Below are positions 1-5,301 of a stretch of DNA of 17,144 nt, in pieces. The notes beneath the pieces were generated by a model, which made no database searches, was not told the DNA's origin, and saw nothing but the letters and a program-made list of their open reading frames with translations. Position 1 is the stretch's first letter; each line of letters begins with the position of its first letter. Source of the DNA: Rhodospirillaceae bacterium (GTDB taxonomy: Bacteria > Pseudomonadota > Alphaproteobacteria > GCA-2731375); NCBI GenBank assembly GCA_018701215.1, contig JABIWH010000043.1:1-17144 (forward strand), written 5' to 3'. Both the position numbers and the translations under genes were made by a program.

Positions 1-10
1 AATTTTAAAA

Positions 11-196
11 ATGAATATAAAGCAGATTGAGGGTGTCCAACGACGAATGGTTGCCCTCCAAAACGCAATGAACGCATTGGCGTCGTTAGTACACGAACTC
101 TACATGGGCGAACTGAAATCGCAGGTGCGGGCGCTGGAAGACGATTTAGCAGCACACTGGAAAGAATCCGAAACCGAGAAGGATTTTGCTGAATGA
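11..196 (+). CDS. Small hypothetical protein, predicted helical (61 aa)
   Basis: I do not recognise a family. The 61-residue product is rich in Glu, Lys, Leu and Ala; residues about 15-50 have a hydrophobic spacing compatible with a long amphipathic helix or short coiled coil. The start is ATG with only AT-rich sequence before it and no clear Shine-Dalgarno, so an earlier start beyond the window edge cannot be excluded. Its stop overlaps the next ATG (ATGA at 193-196), a translational coupling arrangement that argues that both are real genes. Such strings of tiny overlapping genes are typical of phage or island accessory modules. Confidence 0.5.
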   Translation: MNIKQIEGVQRRMVALQNAMNALASLVHELYMGELKSQVRALEDDLAAHWKESETEKDFAE

Positions 197-393
197 ACAC
201 CATCACGACCAATAAGCGCATTACCAATAAGCGAGATTTGATAGCAGCCCTGAATGGGTTGGATTTCAGTAAGTTTGATGTTCAGGACATAGCTGAGCGT
301 CAGGATGTCTCAAATCTCACCAGATCACTAAATCGCATCGTCGCAAACAAGGCATTATCAGCGACGGTGATCGTCATTGATAGAAAGGACTAG
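193..393 (+). CDS. Small hypothetical protein (66 aa)
   Basis: No family recognised. The 66-residue product starts with a Thr/Asn/Lys-rich stretch, followed by a helical segment (about 14-45) and a short Val/Ile-rich strand near the C-terminus (about 56-62). Its ATG overlaps the stop of the preceding gene by four bases and there is no independent ribosome binding site, so translation is probably coupled. It is followed after one base by another possible start at 395. Coding status rests on the overlap architecture rather than on similarity. Confidence 0.45.
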   Translation: MNTITTNKRITNKRDLIAALNGLDFSKFDVQDIAERQDVSNLTRSLNRIVANKALSATVIVIDRKD

Positions 394-394
394 A

Positions 395-505
395 ATGGAC
401 AGTTTTCAGGAGTTCGTAGAGTTGGACGGAGCGATTGGGCGGCGACAACCAGCGACAGGAACATTTTTCGAGGCATCAAAGGAGGCAAGCGTTGAAATAC
501 AATAG
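395..505 (+). CDS. Possible 36-aa ORF linking the small-gene chain
   Basis: An ATG one base after the preceding stop opens a 36-codon frame ending in TAG at 503-505. The product is acidic at its N-terminus and shows no recognisable domain. It overlaps the start of the ribbon-helix-helix gene, whose strong ribosome binding site lies inside it. It may be a leader or coupling ORF, or simply spurious; only position and spacing support it. Confidence 0.3.
   Translation: MDSFQEFVELDGAIGRRQPATGTFFEASKEASVEIQ
478..485 (+). promoter_or_regulatory. Strong Shine-Dalgarno deciding a TTG start
   Basis: AAAGGAGG, six bases before the TTG at 492. This is the best ribosome binding site in the small-gene chain and is the reason for starting the ribbon-helix-helix gene at 492. 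Confidence 0.65.
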
Positions 506-677
506 AACGATGAATCTGCGGATTGATGGGGATTTGAGAAACCTCGTTCGCAGGGTATCAACCGAACTCAACATCAGTGAAAGCGACATGATCCGCAATC
601 AACTGGCGGCATTCTGTAGTCAGTGGGAGCAGCAAAAACGGCACGACCAGATGATGCGTGGGTTTGAGGCATATTGA
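492..677 (+). CDS. Ribbon-helix-helix (Arc/CopG-like) DNA-binding protein
   Basis: The product is a 61-residue protein with the ribbon-helix-helix layout: a basic N-terminus, a short strand at residues about 6-11 (TMNLRI), helix A about 12-26, a turn with ISES, and helix B about 30-44. Proteins of this fold bind operator DNA as dimers through the antiparallel N-terminal strands, and small examples are usual as antitoxins or phage and plasmid repressors. I place the start at the TTG at 492 because AAAGGAGG (478-485) sits six bases upstream; a longer frame from a TTG at 435 has no such signal. No toxin gene follows, so a transcriptional regulator is likelier than an antitoxin. A 16-bp palindrome lies 20 bases after the stop. 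Confidence 0.6.
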   Translation: MKYNRTMNLRIDGDLRNLVRRVSTELNISESDMIRNQLAAFCSQWEQQKRHDQMMRGFEAY

Positions 678-697
678 CGAAAACAGCGTAGTTACAG

Positions 698-713
698 GTT
701 TCTTGTAAGAAAC
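698..713. repeat. Operator-like 16-bp palindrome
   Basis: Two perfect 7-bp arms, GTTTCTT and AAGAAAC, are separated by GT. The site lies just downstream of the ribbon-helix-helix gene and overlaps a weak promoter-like sequence. The symmetry is seen directly; binding by the neighbouring regulator is only a suggestion. Confidence 0.35.
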
Positions 714-1023
714 TGACTTGTAGGTATGCTGGGATCTTAGTGTCGCCATGATCAATGCCATTGTGCGTTGTGCGAGGCAGAACAGTGATGTCTGACGGCT
801 GAAGATCCATTTGCCGATGGCGGCTACATATGGCGACACGCCGAGGCGAAAAATAACTGCCAATTTGCCGCATGAAATTTATTTGCATGACACGAGAAGA
901 GTCGTCGGATTAAACTATCAAAGAGAACGACGCCGACAGCTTCGGTACGCGTGATGAAATCGGTTCAATCAAAGACTCAGGCTCTGCTCCAGTTTTATTC
1001 GCGCTAACTCCTATAACCATTTT

Positions 1024-1047
1024 CGCTCCTGCCAGTCAGCAGGAGCG
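1024..1047 (+). repeat. 9-bp perfect hairpin
   Basis: CGCTCCTGC and GCAGGAGCG flank the 6-base loop CAGTCA. It stands 15 bases before a second hairpin with a T run, so the two may form the 3' end of one transcript. The short tail GTTTGG makes it a poor terminator by itself. Confidence 0.45.
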
Positions 1048-1062
1048 TTTGGCTACGGAAGA

Positions 1063-1095
1063 GCTGCTTGGCGGAAACGCTGGGCGGCTTTTTTT
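1063..1095 (+). terminator. Rho-independent terminator with GAAA tetraloop
   Basis: GCTGCTTGGCG and CGCTGGGCGGC form an 11-bp stem that includes four G-T wobble pairs. It is closed by a GAAA loop (1074-1077) and followed directly by seven T residues (1089-1095). It would end transcription coming from the small-gene chain or from an unrecognised RNA in 700-1060, just before the next gene's ribosome binding site. Confidence 0.65.
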
Positions 1096-1109
1096 GTGGG
1101 AGGACGGTA

Positions 1110-1394
1110 ATGGTGAAGAATTTTGCCTTCATGGTAGGCACGGTGGCGTGGATTTTGGCAATAACCTTGCCGCCTCATAGAGCATATGCTCTTGAAACAT
1201 ATGTAATCGAAGTTTCTCATAATGATGAGTTGTTCATAATAAATGGCGAAAAATTTGAAGCACAGTCGTATTGTTTTGATGTGGAGGCAGGGGATCCAGT
1301 TGTTTTTATTGACGGCAGCCCAAATGGCGTCTGCGTTTCAGCGACGGTATTGAATTTGAGGACGCAGGAGAAATGCGACGTGTGGTGTGAGTAA
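1110..1394 (+). CDS. Small secreted four-cysteine protein (94 aa)
   Basis: No family recognised. Residues 1-27 form a classical Sec signal peptide: VK at the start, a hydrophobic core at about 5-20, and a likely cleavage after AYA (25-27). The mature part of about 67 residues is mostly strand-like and has four cysteines (55, 75, 89, 93), enough for two disulfides in the periplasm or outside the cell. The ATG at 1110 is chosen because GGGAGGA (1098-1104) lies five bases upstream; a longer in-frame start falls inside the terminator stem. It is followed by a lipoprotein gene on the same strand 54 bases later. Both are AT-rich and look like island cargo. Confidence 0.65.
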   Translation: MVKNFAFMVGTVAWILAITLPPHRAYALETYVIEVSHNDELFIINGEKFEAQSYCFDVEAGDPVVFIDGSPNGVCVSATVLNLRTQEKCDVWCE

Positions 1395-1448
1395 ACGTCG
1401 TAGTGCTGAATATAGATCGCTTTCCCAACAATTTATTGGAGATGGAAA

Positions 1449-1820
1449 ATGATGAAATTTGTTTTGATCCTGACAGTCGTTATTTTGTCATCCTGCACAA
1501 AAAGTCCAGAATATTATAGAAACCAATCATCTATGGATTTATGCGTGAAGTATCTTAGCTTGCCATCATTAAATATACATCAAAATGATAGAGCGAAAGA
1601 ACTTGCACGTAGAAATGAAAATTGCTCACAATATGCTGGAGCAGCCGAAGCAAAGCGGAGATCGGACGAAGGTTTTCAAAGATCGTTACAGTCTTTGAGT
1701 AATACTCTTAATCAACCATATAATAATGCCGTACAGTATAGGCAGGGTACACATACCTACATTATGAATGGAAAGCAAGTTACTTGCACGACTACTGGAA
1801 CGGTGACAAACTGTTTTTGA
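1449..1820 (+). CDS. Small lipoprotein of unknown function (123 aa)
   Basis: The N-terminus is a lipoprotein signal: a basic start, a hydrophobic stretch (residues about 4-12) and a lipobox LSSC with the acylated Cys at 16. Ser does not follow; the next residue is Thr, so outer-membrane sorting is plausible. The mature part holds a cysteine-bearing helical segment (about 28-62, with MDLC and NENC motifs), a Gln/Asn-rich linker and a C-terminal strand pair with two more cysteines near the end. The MDLC plus DRAKELARRNENC pattern resembles a short motif repeated in many small envelope lipoproteins, whose job is unknown. GGAG at 1438-1441 supports the ATG at 1449, although the ATG at 1452 is also possible. 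Confidence 0.65.
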   Translation: MMKFVLILTVVILSSCTKSPEYYRNQSSMDLCVKYLSLPSLNIHQNDRAKELARRNENCSQYAGAAEAKRRSDEGFQRSLQSLSNTLNQPYNNAVQYRQGTHTYIMNGKQVTCTTTGTVTNCF

Positions 1821-2009
1821 TATATACGCAAATGTAGGTTGCGTTTAGATGGTGTTGCATGGCGAGTAATACAGGAACTTGAAAGATCAATCGTAGCGCG
1901 GGAAATATCCCGTCAAACCACAGATATAACTAGAATACTGTTTCATACTAAGTCTCATACAAATGACAATAACGCTTATTTTTCAATAAGATAAAATACG
2001 ACAGTCGCG
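1821..2009. other. Element-side flank of the attachment site, no gene
   Basis: An AT-rich, gene-free stretch. It contains a short hairpin CGGGA-AATA-TCCCG (1899-1912) without a T run, two direct copies of TCATAC (1943-1948 and 1955-1960) and a 6-bp inverted repeat CTTATT-TTTC-AATAAG (1975-1990) about 20 bases from the tRNA scar. Short repeats beside a crossover site are compatible with integrase or excisionase arm sites, but none matches a motif I can name. Confidence 0.4.
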
Positions 2010-2054
2010 CTGAAAATCCGCGTGTCGGTGGTTCGAATCCGCCCCTGGGCACCA
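2010..2054 (+). other. 3' fragment of tRNA-Phe (GAA): integration scar (att)
   Basis: These 45 bases correspond to tRNA positions 32 to 76. They contain the anticodon loop CTGAAAA (anticodon GAA), the 3' anticodon arm TCCGC, a short variable region, the T arm GGTGG-TTCGAAT-CCGCC, the acceptor 3' strand CCTGGGC and the discriminator with CCA. The 5' partner strands are absent: the bases just upstream (GTCGCG) cannot form the anticodon arm and no D arm precedes. The fragment therefore cannot be a functional tRNA. The break at the first base of the anticodon loop matches a known crossover position for tyrosine recombinases that integrate into tRNA genes. CGCG occurs on both sides of the loop (2006-2009 and 2019-2022), as in a symmetric core site. 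Confidence 0.8.
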
Positions 2055-2300
2055 CTACTTTCCTTGGAATTAGCGGCTAGATGGCGTTTGTCGCTTCCTT
2101 GCGCGGTGCGCCATGTCGGGTCGGGCGGGTGGGGGCCGTTTATGGAATTTCAGGACCTGTGATCAAAGTTGTCCAGAGAAGCCGCGAGGGGGTAAGCAGG
2201 GAATGATCCGTCATCGTGGGATGCAGATTATTCCCATGGTTCTGCCGGCGCTGTTTTCAATGATCCTCAAATGATGCCGGGACGAAATGCCGCCTTTAGA
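2055..2300. other. Intergenic stretch between tRNA scar and hydroxylase gene
   Basis: No gene is supported here. GC content rises to that of the chromosome directly after the scar. A 23-codon frame at 2203 has a moderate upstream GCAGGGA but nothing else in its favour. No terminator with a T run is visible for the minus-strand hydroxylase gene that ends at 2301. Confidence 0.4.
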
Positions 2301-3488
2301 TCAATTCTGATCCAGCCCGGTGCCGCCGTACAGCCATTCCAGGCGGTCGTAGTAATCCTCGACCGTCATGTTGCCCATGATGTGGTTGCGCACCTGGGCG
2401 TGTGCGCCGTCGGGATGGTAGATGTGATCGCCGATGGCGCGGGCACCCAGCTGCACCCGGGCGGTGCGGATCATCCGTTGTTGATTATAGGCGGCGAAGG
2501 CGCGGTCGATATCGCCGCCATGGCGGTCCATCATATGGGAGAGGCAGACCGCGTCCTCCATGGCCATGCAGGCGCCCTGGGCATAGTATTGCAACATGGG
2601 GTGGGCCGCATCGCCCAGCAAGGTCACCCGGCCATCGACCCAGTTTTCCACCGGGTCCCGATCGCACAGCACCCATAGTTTCCAATCGCTGCCGTGGCGG
2701 ATGACTTTCAGGATTTTCTCACTGATATGCTGAAAGCCCTGCAGCACTTCGTCATGGCTGACCGGCTTGCCCGCAACAGGTTCGGGGGCGTGGTTATGAT
2801 AGGTGGCGACAAGGTTGAAAACCTTCCAATCCGACAGCGGGTAATGCACGATGTGACAGCGCGGCCCGGCCCACAGGGTGGCGGCGTTCCAGCGCAGATC
2901 CTCGGGCATCTGTTCCGTCGGTATCACCGAGCGATAGGTGGTATGGCCCGAAATGCGTGGTTGATCATCGCCCACGACACCTTTGCGCACGTTGGACCAC
3001 AGGCCGTCGGCACCGATCAGGGCGGTGCCGGTGACCCGCTCGCCGTTCGCCAACCTGGCGCTGACACCGCTTTCGTCCTGATCATAGCCGGTGACGTCGG
3101 CGTTGACGCGCAGCTGGATTAAGTCGCTGTCCTGGCAACCTTGCAATAGGACGCCATACAGATCACCCCGATGCACCACGGCGTACGGATTGCCGAAACG
3201 TTTGCGAAACGGCTCATCCAGGGGGATGTGCATAATCTCGTCGCCGCTCATGGCATCCATCAGGCGCAATTTATCCACATAGACCGCGTTCCGGCGCGCG
3301 GCATCGCCCACGCCCAGATAGTCAAAGGAATGAAAAGCGTTGGGGCCCAATTGAATGCCGGCGCCGATCTCGCTCAATTCCGGCGACTTCTCCAATACGA
3401 TGGAGGCAAAGCCTTTTTGCGCCAGGCCCAGGGCGGCGGCCAGGCCGCCGATGCCGCCACCCGCGATGATGATTGGTTTGTTTGTCAT
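2301..3488 (-). CDS. FAD-dependent aromatic hydroxylase, 3-hydroxybenzoate 6-monooxygenase type
   Basis: A group A flavin monooxygenase of 395 residues that would use NAD(P)H and oxygen to hydroxylate an aromatic acid. Seen: the N-terminal FAD-binding GGGIGG (residues 10-15), the DG motif GADG (159-162), and the second FAD motif GDAAHP (292-297) followed by LQYYAQGACMAMEDA. That last stretch is close to what is known for 3-hydroxybenzoate 6-hydroxylases, which make gentisate. No gentisate dioxygenase or fumarylpyruvate hydrolase is nearby, so the substrate remains open; a salicylate hydroxylase-like role is the alternative. The ATG at 3488 starts the Rossmann strand in the usual place; a start at 3527 would add 13 unlikely residues. 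No Shine-Dalgarno is visible. The gene is divergent from the SDR-like gene 50 bases away. Confidence 0.8.
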   Translation of the reverse strand: MTNKPIIIAGGGIGGLAAALGLAQKGFASIVLEKSPELSEIGAGIQLGPNAFHSFDYLGVGDAARRNAVYVDKLRLMDAMSGDEIMHIPLDEPFRKRFGNPYAVVHRGDLYGVLLQGCQDSDLIQLRVNADVTGYDQDESGVSARLANGERVTGTALIGADGLWSNVRKGVVGDDQPRISGHTTYRSVIPTEQMPEDLRWNAATLWAGPRCHIVHYPLSDWKVFNLVATYHNHAPEPVAGKPVSHDEVLQGFQHISEKILKVIRHGSDWKLWVLCDRDPVENWVDGRVTLLGDAAHPMLQYYAQGACMAMEDAVCLSHMMDRHGGDIDRAFAAYNQQRMIRTARVQLGARAIGDHIYHPDGAHAQVRNHIMGNMTVEDYYDRLEWLYGGTGLDQN

Positions 3489-3497
3489 GGCGGCGAT

Positions 3498-3503
3498 TTT
3501 ATA
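3498..3503 (-). promoter_or_regulatory. Possible -10 box of the hydroxylase gene
   Basis: TATAAA on the minus strand ends only nine bases before the ATG, which would place transcription start about two bases before the start codon and give a nearly leaderless mRNA. This would fit the missing ribosome binding site. The -35 region is poor, so the call is tentative. Confidence 0.3.
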
Positions 3504-3520
3504 CCAAGCTGCAGGCTTGG
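3504..3520. promoter_or_regulatory. Palindrome in the divergent promoter region
   Basis: CCAAGC-TGCAG-GCTTGG is a perfect 6-bp inverted repeat with a 5-base centre, placed between the divergent hydroxylase and SDR-like genes. Position and symmetry suggest an operator serving both; no regulator gene is adjacent, so the binding protein is unknown. Confidence 0.4.
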
Positions 3521-3538
3521 GAAGCATGGGAGTTTATC

Positions 3539-4246
3539 ATGGTAGCGGATCGCCCTCATTGTCTGGTTGTCGGCGTTGGCGCGGGTACGGGCCTGGCCTG
3601 TGTGCGGCGCTTCGTCGGGGGCGGCTACAAGGTCTCGATGATCGCCCGGCACGCCGAACGCCTGCAAAGTTTCGCCGAGGAGACCGAGCATACGACCGCC
3701 TATGCCGCGGATATCGTGGATCTGGATGGCTATCGCGCCACCCTGCGCCAGATCATCGCCGAACAGGGCCTGCCTACCAAGGTGATCTACAACGCTGCCC
3801 TGGCGACGTTCGCGCCCTATACCGAGCTGGACACGGATTTGTTCGAACGTAACTTCCGGGTCAACACCACCGGCCTTTTGGTGACGGCCCAGGAACTGGC
3901 GCCGGGCATGGTGGCGGCGGGTGATGCTGCCTTGGTGATCACCGGCAATACCGGGGCCACGCGGGGCACGCCGCGCTTTATCGGCTTTTCCCCGACCAAG
4001 GCCTCACAACGCATTCTGGCCGAAAGTCTGGCGCGGGAGCTTGGCCCCCAGGGTCTGCACATCGCCTATGTGGTGATCGACGCCATGATCGACATGCCCA
4101 TGGTGCGCCAGCGCCTGACGGATAAGCCGGATGACTTTTTCGCCAAACCCGCCGACATCGCCGGCGAAGTCTTCCACACCGCGCATCAACCACTGTCCGC
4201 GCGTTCGTTCCTGGTCGAAATCCGCCCCCATGCCGAACCCTGGTAA
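3539..4246 (+). CDS. Atypical short-chain dehydrogenase/reductase with Phe at the catalytic Tyr
   Basis: A 235-residue Rossmann protein of the SDR superfamily. Seen: the nucleotide-binding GVGAGTG (residues 12-18), an acidic DI at about 59-60, the NAA variant of NNAG (85-87), a VN at 108-109 and a C-terminal PADIAGEVFHTAHQ helix as in SDRs. The active-site YxxxK is F150-S-P-T-K154, and the position of the catalytic Ser is occupied by N137/T138. Classical hydride transfer through Tyr is therefore doubtful. It may have altered chemistry, or a structural or binding role. GGGAG at 3528-3532, six bases upstream, supports the ATG at 3539. Divergent from the hydroxylase gene, and possibly co-regulated with it. 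Confidence 0.75.
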   Translation: MVADRPHCLVVGVGAGTGLACVRRFVGGGYKVSMIARHAERLQSFAEETEHTTAYAADIVDLDGYRATLRQIIAEQGLPTKVIYNAALATFAPYTELDTDLFERNFRVNTTGLLVTAQELAPGMVAAGDAALVITGNTGATRGTPRFIGFSPTKASQRILAESLARELGPQGLHIAYVVIDAMIDMPMVRQRLTDKPDDFFAKPADIAGEVFHTAHQPLSARSFLVEIRPHAEPW

Positions 4247-4452
4247 TAGGATCTTGTCGCTCACGCTTGTGCGCCCCAAAAGATTTAGGGGCGCATTGCT
4301 GCGCGAGGGCGGCGCAGTAGCGCCGGGCCGCCGTCGCGGCCTGGCATTGCCGCGGCAAAATTCGGTGGACGCCGGAGACATTGACCGTTCAGGTCAATGT
4401 CTCCAAGGACTAGCGCCATTGAGGCGCGCCGCGCTTCAGCGCAACAAAGACT
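4247..4452. repeat. Hairpin-dense gap between convergent genes
   Basis: Four clear inverted repeats stand in a row: TGCGCCCC/GGGGCGCA (4270-4277/4288-4295), CGGCGC-AGTA-GCGCCG (4310-4325), TTGCCGCGGCAA (4347-4358) and a perfect 13-bp stem at 4374-4404. None has a T run on either strand. They could slow or end convergent transcription, or form a structured RNA or dispersed repeat; sequence alone does not decide. Confidence 0.5.
4374..4404. terminator. 13-bp perfect stem-loop, possible bidirectional terminator
   Basis: GGAGACATTGACC and GGTCAATGTCTCC are separated by GTTCA. The stem is perfect and lies between the convergent SDR-like and crotonase genes, the usual place for a shared terminator, but no U tract follows on either strand. 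It may instead be a palindromic repeat. Confidence 0.4.
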
Positions 4453-5250
4453 CTAGGTTCCCGTGAAGTTGGGCTTGCGCTTTTCCACGAAGGCGGCGAC
4501 GCCTTCGCGGTAGTCGTTGCGCTTGGCGCAGTCGGCAAAGCATTCCGCTTCCATCTGCAATTGGCTCTCGAACTCGTTCTCCAACGAGCGGTACATCAGC
4601 TTCTTGCCCATGCCATAGACATGCGTCGGACCGTTGGCCAGGCGGGCCGCCAGCTTGCCGCATTCGGCGTCGAGATCGGCGTTGGGCACGACGAAATTGA
4701 CCAGACCCATATCGGCCATCTGCTGCGCGCTGTAGCGGTCACCCAGCAAGGTCATCTCCAAGGTGCGTTTGATGCCGATGGCGCGGGGCAGATGGAATGA
4801 CGATGAACCGTCCGGCGTGGTGCCGATGTTGCAATAGGCCAGGGTGAAAAAGGCACTTTCCTCGGCCATCACCAGATCACAGGCGGCGGCGACGGAGACG
4901 CCCGCGCCGGCGGCGGCGCCGCGCACTTTGGCCACGATGGGTTTGGGCATGCGGCGCATGGAGAACATGATGGTATGCAGAGCGTGAATGCGGTGCAGGA
5001 AATAGGCCTGGGTCTCGGCCGGGCCGTGGCTGCCGAGGTATTCGTGCATGTTCTTAACGTCACCACCGGCCATGAAGTGATCGCCGGCGCCTTCCAGCAC
5101 GATGCAGCGGATGGCGTCGTCGAACTCGGCCTCATGAAACAACCGGTCCATCTCGCTGCGCATTTCCATCGATAGGGCGTTGCGCGCCTCGGGGCGGTTC
5201 ATGGTCATGGTGGCGATGCCACTGTCTATGGTCATTTCACAATCGGCCAT
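4453..5250 (-). CDS. Enoyl-CoA hydratase/isomerase family protein, PaaG-like
   Basis: A crotonase-fold acyl-CoA enzyme of 265 residues, the usual length. Seen: the NRPEARNALS motif (18-27), the oxyanion-hole segment FMAGGDVK (59-66) and GAAAGAG (111-117), and a PDG at 146-148. In true hydratases two glutamates act as catalytic residues; by alignment of the conserved blocks, Ser119 and Tyr139 take those places here. Asp147 sits where PaaG-type isomerases and related enzymes keep their acid. An isomerase or other crotonase reaction on a CoA ester is therefore likelier than simple hydration. AAGGA lies 9-13 bases before the ATG. The gene follows the TetR-type regulator on the same strand after a 51-base gap and is probably controlled by it. 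Confidence 0.8.
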   Translation of the reverse strand: MADCEMTIDSGIATMTMNRPEARNALSMEMRSEMDRLFHEAEFDDAIRCIVLEGAGDHFMAGGDVKNMHEYLGSHGPAETQAYFLHRIHALHTIMFSMRRMPKPIVAKVRGAAAGAGVSVAAACDLVMAEESAFFTLAYCNIGTTPDGSSSFHLPRAIGIKRTLEMTLLGDRYSAQQMADMGLVNFVVPNADLDAECGKLAARLANGPTHVYGMGKKLMYRSLENEFESQLQMEAECFADCAKRNDYREGVAAFVEKRKPNFTGT

Positions 5251-5301
5251 GGTCTGTATCCTTGCGGTAATGAGAAAAATCTACTGTCGGCAAGCTAGCG
5301 T

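Larger units (their letters stand above)
678..1062. other. Intergenic stretch of the island, no gene supported
   Basis: About 385 bases without a credible gene. It contains a perfect inverted repeat GTTTCTT-GT-AAGAAAC at 698-713. A loose promoter-like pair overlaps it: TTGTAA at 703-708 and TATGCT at 725-730, spaced 16. Near its end is a 9-bp hairpin (1024-1047). Two open frames of about 100 codons on the minus strand cover part of it, but they lack ribosome binding sites and protein-like composition, so I do not call them. Confidence 0.5.
1..2009. mobile_element. Right end of a putative integrated genomic island
   Basis: This stretch is visibly AT-richer than everything right of it. It carries only small or unknown ORFs: a tight chain of tiny overlapping genes with a ribbon-helix-helix protein, a secreted peptide and a lipoprotein. 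It ends exactly where a 3' tRNA-Phe fragment begins, which is the normal architecture of an element inserted by a tyrosine recombinase into the 3' part of a tRNA gene. No integrase, transposase or relaxase is visible here. If the reading is right, the intact tRNA-Phe and the integrase lie to the left of the window. The boundary at 2009/2010 is directly seen; the mobile nature is inferred. Confidence 0.6.

Noticed and set aside
435..677. An 80-residue version of the ribbon-helix-helix protein
   Set aside because: The TTG at 435 has no ribosome binding site, while the TTG at 492 has a strong one, and the added residues do not belong to the fold.
558..888. Two overlapping minus-strand open frames of about 100 codons
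   Set aside because: No ribosome binding sites, odd composition rich in His, Cys and Arg, and they run antiparallel into the ribbon-helix-helix gene. They look like chance frames.
2010..2054. A complete functional tRNA-Phe gene
   Set aside because: The acceptor 5' strand, D arm and 5' anticodon arm are missing; nothing upstream can pair with the 3' parts.
2203..2274. A 23-codon frame with GCAGGGA upstream
   Set aside because: Too short, with no domain or conservation evidence; hydrophobic by chance.
2271..3545. Long plus-strand frames opposite the hydroxylase gene
   Set aside because: Antisense shadows of a gene with clear FAD motifs; the frames are caused by high GC codon bias.
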